A DNA stretch of 64,000 nucleotides from NCBI RefSeq assembly GCF_900996235.1, contig NZ_CAAJGM010000088.1, positions 1 to 64,000 on the forward strand. The letters run 5' to 3'. Position numbers and translations under genes: made by a program. Shown here piece after piece: positions 52,186-60,722 of the stretch. The notes below the pieces were generated by a model. It did no database searches and was not told where the DNA came from. It saw only the letters and a list, made by a program, of their open reading frames with translations. Each line of letters starts with the position of its first letter. Within the stretch, counting starts at the first letter, position 1. The DNA comes from Paraburkholderia sp. BCC1885 (GTDB lineage: Bacteria; Pseudomonadota; Gammaproteobacteria; Burkholderiales; Burkholderiaceae).

Positions 52186-53394
52186 ATGAAGTATTCGAGT
52201 CTGGTCGAGCGCCTGCAGGGCAAGCGCACGTCCGCGTGGGAAATTCACCATGCCGCGCAGCAGGCGCTGGCAAGAGGTGAGGATGTGATCGTGCTGAGCG
52301 TGGGCGATCCCGACTTCGCGACGCCCGAGGGCATCGTCGAGCGGGCAGTCGACGCCTTGCGCGCCGGCGACACCCATTACACCACCGTGGTCGGGCGCGA
52401 GCCCCTGCGCGCCGCGATTGCCCGCGAACATACGCGCAGCACCGGCCGCGCGACCGGCGTCGAAAACGTGATGCTGTGCGCGGGCGCACAAAACGGCATC
52501 TTCGCGACCTCGCTGTGCCTGTGCGAAGCGGGCGACGAAGTCATCGTGCCGGAGCCGTTGTACCTGACCTATGAAGCCTGCGTGCGCGCCTCGGGCGCGA
52601 CGCTGGTGCCTGTGCCGGTCGATCCGGCGCGCGGCTTCCATCTGGATTGCGATGCGCTCGAAGCGGCCATCACGCCGCGCACCAAGGCGATTTTCTTTGC
52701 TACACCGTGCAACCCGACCGGCGTGGTGATGCCGCGTGCCGATCTGGAGCGCATCGCCCAACTGGCTCGCCAGCACGACCTGTGGGTGCTGTCCGACGAG
52801 GTCTACGCCGACCTGACGTTCGAACGCGAGCACGTCAGCATTGCCTCGCTCGAAGGCATGGCGGAGCGCACCGTGACGGTCGCCAGTCTGTCGAAGTCGC
52901 ATGCCATGGCGGGCTGGCGCGTGGGCTGGGCCATCGGACCGGCGGAACTGATCGGCCATCTCGGCCGGCTTGCGCTGTGCATGCTGTACGGACTGCCGGG
53001 CTTCATCCAGGAAGCGGCGCTCGTCGCGTTCGAGCAGAAGGCGCAGATCGTGGCGGAGATGCGCGAGGTCTACCGGCGCCGCCGCGACGTCGTGTATGAG
53101 CGGCTGAGCCAGGTGAAGGGGCTGCGCTGTCTGTTGCCTGAAGCGGGCATGTTCATGATGGTCGACGTGAGCGGATGCGGCCTCGATACCGTGGATTTCA
53201 CGTGGCAGCTATTTCGAGCGCAAGGGGTGTCGTTGCTCGACGCCAGTGCCTTCGGCGAGACGGCCGCCGGTTTCGTGCGGCTCGGCTTCGTGGTCGACGA
53301 AGCGCGGCTGGCGCAAGCCTGCGAGCGGATTGCGGCGTTCGTCGCCAGCCTGCAGGTGCGCAAGCCCGCTTCCGCCTTGAACAACGTCTCATGA
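52186..53394 (+). CDS. PLP-dependent class I/II aminotransferase
   Basis: A 402-residue aspartate-aminotransferase-fold enzyme. The Schiff-base lysine is K237 in SLSKSHAMAGWRVGW; the conserved FATPCNPTGVVMPR and VLSDEVYADL motifs are present, as is a C-terminal Arg for carboxylate binding in FVRLGFV. It resembles arginine:pyruvate transaminase (AruH) and similar broad enzymes; exact substrates are not readable. GAGGAG precedes the ATG. It stands alone between rpoN and the lytic transglycosylase. Confidence 0.92.
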   Translation: MKYSSLVERLQGKRTSAWEIHHAAQQALARGEDVIVLSVGDPDFATPEGIVERAVDALRAGDTHYTTVVGREPLRAAIAREHTRSTGRATGVENVMLCAGAQNGIFATSLCLCEAGDEVIVPEPLYLTYEACVRASGATLVPVPVDPARGFHLDCDALEAAITPRTKAIFFATPCNPTGVVMPRADLERIAQLARQHDLWVLSDEVYADLTFEREHVSIASLEGMAERTVTVASLSKSHAMAGWRVGWAIGPAELIGHLGRLALCMLYGLPGFIQEAALVAFEQKAQIVAEMREVYRRRRDVVYERLSQVKGLRCLLPEAGMFMMVDVSGCGLDTVDFTWQLFRAQGVSLLDASAFGETAAGFVRLGFVVDEARLAQACERIAAFVASLQVRKPASALNNVS

Positions 53395-53522
53395 CGTGAT
53401 TTTGACGGGGCGTAATGCCGCGACGCTCTTGATACGACGTTTACATCGGGCGGGCAGCTTTTTGCTCGCCCGATATACCGTTCCCGGTACTGTTCATCGC
53501 ACGCGAATAACCAGCGGGCGAT

Positions 53523-54248
53523 ATGCAGAACAGCCGGATAAAGCAGCAACGGGGTAACCGCGCCAGATGGGGCGCGCGGTTGATGAGCATGGCGCCTGGC
53601 ATGCTGGCGCTGTCGTTCGCGAGCACCATGCAGGCGGCCGAAGCGCCGGCCATTGCGCCCATCGCCGTCGTCACGGCCAGCCAGCCTGGCAGCGCGGGTG
53701 GCAACGGTATCGGCAACGGTATCGGCAACGGTATCGGCAACGGTATCGGCAATGGTATCGGCAATAGCGATGGTGTCGGCAACCCGCCGGCGTTAGTCGA
53801 AATCGCCGCCATCCTGTCGGGCCAGTTCCGCATCGCGCACGCGGAATCGACCGCCATTGCGCATGCGGTCCTCGATGCCGCGAATCGCTTTGCGATGTCG
53901 CCGGTGTTGCTGCTGGGCATAATCGCCACCGAATCCGGCTTCAACCGGCGCGCCGTCAGTTCCGCCGGTGCGAAAGGATTGATGCAGGTGCTGCCGTCGG
54001 CGCATCCGCAACTGGTGTCGGGCGGCAAGGACCTGTCCGATCCGCTTGTCAACGTGACCATCGGCTCGTCGATTCTGCGCGGCTATCTCGACGCGGCGGG
54101 CGGCGACGTCAACTCGGCATTGTCGCGCTACAGCGGCGGCGGCAAAGGCTATGCGCGACGCGTCGCGCTTCAGATGCAGCAATTCTCCGCGCGCCTGCAC
54201 GCGCAGCCGGATGCATTCGTCAAGGTCGCGCTGGTCGAGCCGCGCTGA
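53523..54248 (+). CDS. Lytic transglycosylase (SLT domain) with GNGI repeats
   Basis: A 241-residue exported protein. An N-terminal signal segment (basic, then LMSMAPGMLALSFASTM) ends near MQAAEA at about 41. A tandem Gly-Asn-Gly-Ile stretch covers about 60-82 and is followed by the SLT domain: FAMSPVLLLGIIATESGFNRRAVS with the catalytic Glu in TESGF, then GAKGLMQVLPSAHPQL and SALSRYSGGGKGYARRV. Lytic transglycosylases cut peptidoglycan glycan strands; small ones often serve secretion or conjugation machines, but none is adjacent. Confidence 0.9.
   Translation: MQNSRIKQQRGNRARWGARLMSMAPGMLALSFASTMQAAEAPAIAPIAVVTASQPGSAGGNGIGNGIGNGIGNGIGNGIGNSDGVGNPPALVEIAAILSGQFRIAHAESTAIAHAVLDAANRFAMSPVLLLGIIATESGFNRRAVSSAGAKGLMQVLPSAHPQLVSGGKDLSDPLVNVTIGSSILRGYLDAAGGDVNSALSRYSGGGKGYARRVALQMQQFSARLHAQPDAFVKVALVEPR
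53700..53759 (+). repeat. Five tandem 12-bp repeats encoding GNGI
   Basis: The unit GGCAACGGTATC occurs five times in a row (four exact, the fifth with one change), then decays into GGCAATAGC. It lies in frame in the lytic transglycosylase gene between signal peptide and catalytic domain. Copy-number change would alter linker length without frameshift. Confidence 0.95.
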
Positions 54249-54370
54249 AGCGCAGCGGCGTCGATTGTCCAGTTGCCGCACATTGCATATCCGGTCGCGA
54301 CGGTTCAACTCCGGCCGTCTGTCCTCCTATACTTGGACTTCCATCCACACTCAATGTCCTGGAGGACGTC

Positions 54371-55144
54371 ATGGCAGATCATTCCCTGCACGGCAAGGTT
54401 GTCCTGATTGGCGGCGGTGCAAAGAACCTGGGCGGCCTGATCTCGCGCGAACTCGCCCAAGCCGGCGCGGCCGCGGTCGTGGTCCACTACAACAGCGACG
54501 CCACGCGCGGCGCAGCGGAAGAAACCGTCGCCGCCGTGCAGGCCGCCGGCGCGAAGGCGATTGCGGTGCAGGGCGACCTGACCCAGCCAAAGAACGTCAC
54601 GCGGCTGTTCGATGAAGCATTGAGTCAGTTCGGCAAGATCGATATTGCCGTGAACACCACCGGCATGGTGATCAAAAAGCCGATGGTCGAAGTGACCGAA
54701 CAGGACTACGACACGATTTTCGCGGTCAATTCGAAAGCGGCGTTTTTCTTCCTGCAGGAAGCCGGCAAAAAACTGGCGGATAACGGCAGGATTGTGACCA
54801 TCGTGACCTCGCTGCTATCGGCCTATACGCCGTTCTACGCAATCTATCCGGGCAGCAAGGCGCCCATCGAACACTTTACGCGGGCGGCGTCGAAAGAGTT
54901 CGGCGAGCGCGGCATTTCGGTGAATGCGATCGGCCCCGGTCCGATGGATACGCCATTCTTCTATCCGGCCGAATCGAAAGATTCCGCGGCCTACCACGCC
55001 ACGGCGGCGGCGCTCAGCAAGCAAACCAAAAGCGGCCTGACCGAGATCGGCGATATCGCCCCGATTGTCAAGTTCCTCGTCACCGATGGCTGGTGGATCA
55101 CCGGCCAGACCCTGTTCGCCAACGGCGGCTATACGACCCGGTAG
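54371..55144 (+). CDS. Short-chain dehydrogenase/reductase (SDR)
   Basis: A 257-residue NAD(P)-dependent SDR. The cofactor loop is LIGGGAKNLGGLISREL, a variant of TGxxxGxG, followed by NTTGMVI for the NNAG position (Asn-Thr-Thr-Gly). The active-site YPGSKAP supplies the Tyr-x3-Lys pair, with Ser in VTSLLSAY. The ATG follows GGAGGACGTC. The variant motifs suggest a fatty-acyl or sugar-type classical SDR; the substrate is unknown. Confidence 0.92.
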   Translation: MADHSLHGKVVLIGGGAKNLGGLISRELAQAGAAAVVVHYNSDATRGAAEETVAAVQAAGAKAIAVQGDLTQPKNVTRLFDEALSQFGKIDIAVNTTGMVIKKPMVEVTEQDYDTIFAVNSKAAFFFLQEAGKKLADNGRIVTIVTSLLSAYTPFYAIYPGSKAPIEHFTRAASKEFGERGISVNAIGPGPMDTPFFYPAESKDSAAYHATAAALSKQTKSGLTEIGDIAPIVKFLVTDGWWITGQTLFANGGYTTR

Positions 55145-55240
55145 CCGGGTCATGGTCCAAATGGCACCTTGCAGCGCCGCCAAAAGTGGACGCTATAATC
55201 GCGCCATTCCGTCGCGTGCCTCGCTACACCAACCCAGCCC

Positions 55241-55972
55241 ATGCAATTCGATCCGATCCAGTCATTCACGCGCAAACGTCTGTCCGATGTCGTGTCCGAC
55301 CAGATCAAGCGCCTGATCTCGGATGGCGCGCTGATGCCGGGCGACCGCCTGCCCGCCGAGCGCGATCTGGCGACGCAACTGGGCGTGTCGCGGCCGTCGT
55401 TGCGCGAGGCGCTGATCCGCCTCGAAGCGGACGGTTACATTGAAACCTCCGGGCGCGGCGGCTTCACCGTGGTGGACGTCACCGCGCCGATCATCTCCAG
55501 GCCGCTGGCCGAGCTGCTGCTGCAGAATCCGCGCACCAGCGCCGACATTCTCGAGCTGCGCCAGGGGCTCGAATCGATCTCGACCGTCTACGCCGCCGAG
55601 CGCGCCAGCGCGGCCGATCTCGCGAAGATCCGCCGTGCCTTCGAAGAGCTGAAAACCGCCTCGCTGTCCGGCGACCGCGCGAACCTGGCGGAGCTGGACG
55701 CCGCCTTTCATCTGGCGATTGCCGATTCGACCCACAACGTGGCGCTCGCCCACGTGATGCACGGCATCCACACGCTGATCGGCGAGGGCATGCGCCAATA
55801 CCACCGCCTGATCGATTATGACGACGCCAAGGAGCGTCAACTGTTGACCCAGCATCAGGCCATTTTCGACGCCGTCATGGCGCGCGACGCGCAAAAGGCC
55901 CGCAAAGCGGCCGAACGCCATCTGACGTTCGTGCGCGAATTGTATGAGGAAGAGGCCGGCAAACCGGGTTGA
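55241..55972 (+). CDS. GntR/FadR (FCD)-family regulator of the lut operon
   Basis: A 243-residue GntR-family regulator. The winged HTH is at about 8-75: VSDQIKRLISDGALMPGDRLPAERDLATQLGVSRPSLREALIRLEADG. The helical FCD ligand domain follows with LDAAFHLAIADSTHN and HQAIFDAVMARDAQKA and conserved metal-ligand His. Position upstream of lutABC on the same strand fits an LldR/LutR-type lactate-responsive repressor. A TTGGTC-A-GACCA dyad over the lut promoter is its probable operator. Confidence 0.9.
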   Translation: MQFDPIQSFTRKRLSDVVSDQIKRLISDGALMPGDRLPAERDLATQLGVSRPSLREALIRLEADGYIETSGRGGFTVVDVTAPIISRPLAELLLQNPRTSADILELRQGLESISTVYAAERASAADLAKIRRAFEELKTASLSGDRANLAELDAAFHLAIADSTHNVALAHVMHGIHTLIGEGMRQYHRLIDYDDAKERQLLTQHQAIFDAVMARDAQKARKAAERHLTFVRELYEEEAGKPG

Positions 55973-55994
55973 TGCGCGGCTCGATGCCCGCTGA

Positions 55995-56036
55995 TTGACA
56001 CGCCTTGCCAACTTCCCTATATTCTTGGTCAGACCA
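55995..56036 (+). promoter_or_regulatory. lutABC promoter with TTGGTCAGACCA operator
   Basis: TTGACA (55995-56000) and TATATT (56018-56023) are 17 bp apart, a near-consensus sigma-70 promoter. The palindrome TGGTCAGACCA (56026-56036), of the form bound by FadR/LldR/PdhR-type regulators, covers the expected start site near 56030. A further GACCAGTCTTAC follows downstream. Confidence 0.8.
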
Positions 56037-56180
56037 GCATGACCAGTCTTACTGAGTAAGCACGGGTGCCGCATTTTGCTCGAACCACGGCATTTCGCAG
56101 TAGAGTAGGCAGACGTGTCTGCCGTCGTGCCGCAGCGCGTAGCCCTCGCTTCGCCCCTCAATACGCCGGCCCATGAATCC

Positions 56181-56924
56181 ATGAAAGTCGCACTCTTCAT
56201 ACCCTGCTTTATCGACGCGTTCTATCCGGAAGTAGGGATCGCGACCCTCGAACTGCTCGAACGCTTCGGTATCGAGGTCGACTATCCGCTGGAGCAAACC
56301 TGCTGCGGACAGCCCATGGCCAATAGCGGCGCGCAATCGGAAGCGGCTGGCGCGGAGAAGGTGTTCGCGCGCAATTTCGCGGGCTATGACTACATCGTCG
56401 GACCGTCGGCCAGTTGCATTCATCACGTGCGCGCGCATCTGAGCGCCATCGAGCAGACCGACGAAGTGAAGCAGGTGCGGGCGCGCGCATACGAACTGGT
56501 CGAGTTCCTGCACGACGTAGTGGGCGCACGTGAATTTCCCTGGGCCGAGTTTCCGCATCGGGTAGGACTCCATAACAGTTGCAGCGCGCTGCGGCATCTG
56601 AAAGAAGCCTCGGTTTCGGAAATCAGCGCCACGCCGTTCTCGAAGCCGTTGACCTTGCTGCAAGGCGTCAAGGGCATCGAATTCGTCAAGCCGGCGCGTC
56701 CCGACGAATGCTGCGGCTTTGGCGGCACCTTCTCGGTGACCGAGGAACCCGTGTCGGTGCGCATGGGGCAGGACAAGGTCCGCGATCATCTGCAGGCGGG
56801 CGCGCAATACATCGTATCGGGCGACATGTCGTGCCTGATGCACCAGCAGGGCTGCGCCGAGCGGATGAAAGCGGACGCGCGCTTCATCCACATTGCACAG
56901 GTCCTGAACGGAGCACGCGAATGA
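56181..56924 (+). CDS. lutA: Lactate utilisation protein LutA/LldE (iron-sulfur)
   Basis: A 247-residue protein with two CCG domains, CCGQPMANSG and CCGFGGTFSV, that ligate iron-sulfur clusters or haem. It is the first subunit of the LutABC complex, which oxidises L-lactate to pyruvate at the membrane. The ATG at 56181 gives the family N terminus MKVALFIPC; a GTG 66 bp upstream is possible but less likely. Its stop overlaps the lutB start as ATGA. Two Cys near VGPSASC and GDMSCLMH complete the pattern. Confidence 0.95.
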   Translation: MKVALFIPCFIDAFYPEVGIATLELLERFGIEVDYPLEQTCCGQPMANSGAQSEAAGAEKVFARNFAGYDYIVGPSASCIHHVRAHLSAIEQTDEVKQVRARAYELVEFLHDVVGAREFPWAEFPHRVGLHNSCSALRHLKEASVSEISATPFSKPLTLLQGVKGIEFVKPARPDECCGFGGTFSVTEEPVSVRMGQDKVRDHLQAGAQYIVSGDMSCLMHQQGCAERMKADARFIHIAQVLNGARE

Positions 56925-58312
56925 GCCGGATCGATCACGCGAAAGCGGCGGGTGCTTTCATCGCCAAGACCGAGCACGTGGCGTTTCACGACAAACGCCT
57001 GTGGGATCTGCGCGAGAAGCGCGACGCCCAGGCGCACGGCATCGCCGAATGGGAAACCCTGCGGGAGCTGGCGTCGGGTATCAAGGAACACACGCTGTCG
57101 CATCTGTCCGAATATCTCGAACAGTTTGCCTCCGCGGCGGAAGCGAACGGCGTGACGGTGCATTGGGCGGCCACCGCCGAAGAGCACAACGAACTCGTCT
57201 ATCAGATCATGTCCAAGCGCGGCATGACGACGCTCGTCAAGAGCAAGTCGATGCTGACCGACGAATGCGCCATGCGCGAATATCTCGAACCGCGCGGCAT
57301 CACGGTGATGGAAACGGACCTCGGCGAGCGCATCCAGCAGCTCGATCACCAGGACCCGAGCCATATGGTGGTGCCCGCGGTGCACAAGCTGCGTGGCGAC
57401 GTCGCGAAGCTGTTCGGCCGCACTATCGGCACGGATCCCGAGAACAGCGATATTCATTACCTCGCCGAAAGCCAGCGCATGAACACGCGGCCGTATTTCG
57501 TGCGTGAGAAAACGGCCGGCATGACCGGCTGCAATTTCGCGGTGGCGGAAACCGGTACGGTGGTGGTGTGCACCAACGAAGGCAATGCGGATCTGTCGGC
57601 GAACGTGCCGCCTTTGCATATTGCTTCCATCGGCATCGAAAAGCTGATTCCCAGGGTCGCGGATCTGGGCGTGTTTATCCGCATGCTGTCGCGCAGCGCG
57701 CTCGGTTCGCCGGTGACGCAATACACCTCGCACTTTCGCGCGCCGCGTCCCAACACCGAGATGCACTTTATCCTCGTGGATCATGGCCGTTCCGAGCGGC
57801 TCGCCATGCAGGACTTCTGGTACTCGCTCAAATGCATCCGCTGCGGCGCGTGCATGAATACCTGTCCGGTGTACCGGCGCAGCGGCGGGCTGTCGTATGG
57901 CGGCACGTATTCGGGGCCGATCGGCGCAATCATCAACCCGACCTTCGACCTCAAACGCTATAGCGCGCTGCCGTTTGCGTCGACGCTCAACGGCAGCTGC
58001 ACCAATGTATGTCCGGTGAAGATCAATATCCACGAGCAGATCTACAAGTGGCGCGAAGTGATCACCGCGCGCCACGAGGTGCCGTTCGTCAAGACCGAGG
58101 TGTTGAAGATGGCCGGACGCCTGCTGGCGAGCCCGACGCTGTACCGCGCGACGGTTTCGACGATGGGCGGCGCGCTGCGGGGTCTGCCGAATTTCGTGCT
58201 GTATAACCCGCTCAATATCTGGGGACGTCAGCGCGAATTGCCTGAAGCGCCCAAGCTGACGTTTCACGCGTGGTACCGCAAGAATCGCGGAGGCGGCGAT
58301 GGCAACGCGTGA
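56921..58312 (+). CDS. lutB: Lactate utilisation protein LutB/LldF (ferredoxin-like)
   Basis: A 463-residue iron-sulfur protein. The 4Fe-4S motifs are CIRCGACMNTCPVY and CTNVCPVKINIHEQ in the C-terminal third; the N-terminal two thirds have the LUD fold (TTLVKSKSMLTDECAM, TGCNFAVAETGTVVV). It transfers electrons within the LutABC complex. Overlaps lutA by 4 bp and lutC by 14 bp, so translation is tightly coupled. Confidence 0.96.
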   Translation: MSRIDHAKAAGAFIAKTEHVAFHDKRLWDLREKRDAQAHGIAEWETLRELASGIKEHTLSHLSEYLEQFASAAEANGVTVHWAATAEEHNELVYQIMSKRGMTTLVKSKSMLTDECAMREYLEPRGITVMETDLGERIQQLDHQDPSHMVVPAVHKLRGDVAKLFGRTIGTDPENSDIHYLAESQRMNTRPYFVREKTAGMTGCNFAVAETGTVVVCTNEGNADLSANVPPLHIASIGIEKLIPRVADLGVFIRMLSRSALGSPVTQYTSHFRAPRPNTEMHFILVDHGRSERLAMQDFWYSLKCIRCGACMNTCPVYRRSGGLSYGGTYSGPIGAIINPTFDLKRYSALPFASTLNGSCTNVCPVKINIHEQIYKWREVITARHEVPFVKTEVLKMAGRLLASPTLYRATVSTMGGALRGLPNFVLYNPLNIWGRQRELPEAPKLTFHAWYRKNRGGGDGNA

Positions 58313-58886
58313 GGCTTTTCTCGCCAAGGTGCGGGCCGCGCAACCGGAAGCGCGCGAGCGTCCTGAGGTGCCGTTATTCGCCTCGGCGGGCGGCGATTTG
58401 CGCGCGCGCTTCACGGCGGCTTTGGCCGGGATGGGCGGCACCTGCGTCGAGGCGGCTTCGGCGGCGGATGTGCTCGCGCTCATCCACGAACGCTTCGGGG
58501 CGCAGGCGTCGGTGTGTTCGGCGGCGGCCGAGGTACCCGGCACGCGGCCGTTACACGCCGACACGCCGCCGGCTTCGCTGCAGGATGTGGACGTCGGCGT
58601 GGTGCGGGCCCGCTTCGGGGTCGCGGAAACCGGTTCGGTGTGGTTCAGCGAGCGCGAATACGTGGTGAACGCGCTTGGCTATATCGTCCAGCATCTGATC
58701 GTGCTGCTCGACCCGGCGCAGATGATCGATGGATTGCAGGACCTGTACCGGCGGCCGGATTTCCGCGAGGCCCGCTATGCGGCGCTGGTGACCGGGCCGT
58801 CTGCTACGGCGGATATCGAAGGCGTGCTGATTCGTGGCGCGCAGGGGGTGAGGTCGCTGACGGTGGTGTGGCTCGCAGCGGGCTGA
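58299..58886 (+). CDS. lutC: Lactate utilisation protein LutC/LldG (LUD domain)
   Basis: A 195-residue LUD-domain protein, the third subunit of the L-lactate-oxidising complex. The conserved VGVVRARFGVAETGSVWFSE, HLIVLLDPAQMI and YAALVTGPSATADIEGVLIRGAQG motifs are present. The start overlaps the end of lutB by 14 bp. No lactate permease gene follows; a MFS gene on the other strand converges with it. Confidence 0.95.
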   Translation: MATREAFLAKVRAAQPEARERPEVPLFASAGGDLRARFTAALAGMGGTCVEAASAADVLALIHERFGAQASVCSAAAEVPGTRPLHADTPPASLQDVDVGVVRARFGVAETGSVWFSEREYVVNALGYIVQHLIVLLDPAQMIDGLQDLYRRPDFREARYAALVTGPSATADIEGVLIRGAQGVRSLTVVWLAAG

Positions 58887-58920
58887 CCTGGTGAACGAAG
58901 CCGTAAGCGAGTGACAATGC

Positions 58921-58940
58921 GGCCTGCTGTCCAGCAGGCC
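58921..58940. other. Hairpin between lutC and convergent MFS gene
   Basis: A perfect 20-base palindrome-like hairpin GGCCTGCTG/CAGCAGGCC lies between the lutC stop and the convergent transporter stop. It has no T-run on either strand but sits where both transcripts end. Confidence 0.5.
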
Positions 58941-58948
58941 GGCCGGCT

Positions 58949-60331
58949 TCAGCGCGCCACCCTCGGTGCACTCCGCAAACTCCTGAGCGTCAACACCGCA
59001 AGCGTGCCGGTCACGATCGCCGTGAACAGATACAGACCGCCCGGACCTGCCAGCGCCATCAATGCCGACGCCAGCGTCGGCCCGCCGCTCGCGCCAAGCG
59101 AGAAGATCAGCAGCAGACCGGCACTGACGGCGATGCGCTGATCCGCGGGAATGCAGTCGTTGACATACGACGTCACCACGCCGTACAGCGAAAACACCAC
59201 GCTGACATACACGTAGCCGAGCACTTCCACCACTAACCCGCCGTGCAGCAGGAACAGCAGCGCGCTACAGGCGGTCGCCAGCGCCGTGATCGCCACGACG
59301 ATGACGCGCCGGTCGAACAGATCGGCCAGCCGCGCCACCGGCCATTGCGGCAGCAGCGCCGCCAGCAGCGCGAAGCCCATGAAGTGCGAGACGTCGCTCA
59401 CCGAATAGTCGAGCTTGCGCATGAATACCGGCTGCATCGAATAGAAGCCGCTATTGAGCAGACCGGCGGCAAGGCAGCCATAGATGCCAAGCGGCGCCCA
59501 TCGATACACCGTGCTCAAACCGGAGAGCCCGCGCGCCAGACGCGAGGCGCCGTGTGCGCCGCCTGTTTCGACGGGTGCCGTCGGCATGGGCGCGTGGCCG
59601 GCCAGCGCCACCGGAATCAGCGAGGCCGAAAACAGCGCGCTGACGACGCTGAAGAGCGCAAATCCGGACGGATCGGCGAGCCCGATGAGGAACTGGCCGG
59701 TGCCCACGCCCAGATAATTGGTGATCATATAGGCGGAAAACACCCGCCCGCGCTGCGCATTGCTCGCCACCTGATGCAGCCAGCTCTCAACCACCGTAAA
59801 AATGCCGATGAGGCAAAACCCCATCACGAAGCGCAGCGCGGCCCACACGGCGGCCGAACCCCACGCCGCATAGCCGAGCGCGCAGCACGCCGAGACGGCG
59901 GCAAAGGTGACGAAGGCGCGGTGATGGCCGACCCTCCCGATCAACCCGCCGCCCCACAGCGCGCCTATCATGAAGCCGATGTAATACGCCGATTGCACCG
60001 CCCCGACCACCAGCGACGGCGCCGCCTGCTGGATCAGCCGCAACGAGATGAGTGTGCCGAGCAGGCCGTTGCCGGTGATGAGGATGGCATAGCCGAGCAG
60101 CAGGATTGCGGTGGCCTGCAGGCTGCCTGGCGGCGCGCCGCTACCGGCGGTGGGGTTTGGCGGGACGGGCGGTTGCAGCGTGCCGCCCGGCAGCGGCGCG
60201 ACCGGCCGGTTGATGGAGTGGTTGAGCGCGGGGGCCGCGAGGGCCGCGGGCGGCGCGGGCTGCGCCTGATCCGCCGGCGCGGGCGGCAGGCCAACCGCGT
60301 CGCGGAGCCGGGATTCGTCGGCCGGTGTCAT
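58949..60331 (-). CDS. MFS transporter (YcaD-like)
   Basis: A 460-residue 12-helix MFS transporter of the YcaD type. The first about 65 residues are Pro/Ala-rich and not conserved-looking, then TM1 LLLGYAILITGNGLLGTLISL and a motif A-like GALWGGGLIGRVGHHRAFV. The second half repeats with ALLPQWPVARLADLFDRRVI. The ATG at 60331 is chosen, but an internal start near the first helix is possible, because the N-terminal tail is unusual. Substrate unknown. Confidence 0.82.
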   Translation of the reverse strand: MTPADESRLRDAVGLPPAPADQAQPAPPAALAAPALNHSINRPVAPLPGGTLQPPVPPNPTAGSGAPPGSLQATAILLLGYAILITGNGLLGTLISLRLIQQAAPSLVVGAVQSAYYIGFMIGALWGGGLIGRVGHHRAFVTFAAVSACCALGYAAWGSAAVWAALRFVMGFCLIGIFTVVESWLHQVASNAQRGRVFSAYMITNYLGVGTGQFLIGLADPSGFALFSVVSALFSASLIPVALAGHAPMPTAPVETGGAHGASRLARGLSGLSTVYRWAPLGIYGCLAAGLLNSGFYSMQPVFMRKLDYSVSDVSHFMGFALLAALLPQWPVARLADLFDRRVIVVAITALATACSALLFLLHGGLVVEVLGYVYVSVVFSLYGVVTSYVNDCIPADQRIAVSAGLLLIFSLGASGGPTLASALMALAGPGGLYLFTAIVTGTLAVLTLRSLRSAPRVAR

Positions 60332-60722
60332 CGTGTGCGTGGGGTGCCGTGCATGGTGCGGTTTCTGGACTGGAGTGGCGGCGCCGCGTCCGCGCCCGGC
60401 AGCCATACGGCGCGGCCTGGCGCGGAAACGAACCGCGCTTGCGCGGCCAGCATGGCCGGCGCAACCGGCGACCACACATGTTGGCTTAACTGGGGCTGTC
60501 GAAGCAATTACGGCAATGCACAGAATTGACGCGATCGACGCCGATATTAGGGAATGCCTAATTGAGTCGCCGCCGTCCAGCGTCGTAGAATCGTGGCACA
60601 TCGATTGGGGGGGGGCTCCAAGGCATGTGTCTGGCTTCTCGTTGCGATTTTCCCTGTGCCTGTCGACCCGCTACTCGTGATGAGGCCAGCGGCCGCCGCA
60701 GCATTCCCGTCAAAGCCGCGCC
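60332..60722. other. Divergent intergenic region with a G9 tract
   Basis: The 391 bases hold the divergent promoters of the MFS gene and the sugar ABC operon. A run of nine G lies at 60607-60615. No protein-like frame was seen; the left half is a GC-rich minus-strand open frame continuous with the MFS N terminus. Confidence 0.5.

Noticed and set aside
53700..53759. CRISPR-like array
   Set aside because: The 12-bp units are directly tandem without spacers and are in frame in a coding region.
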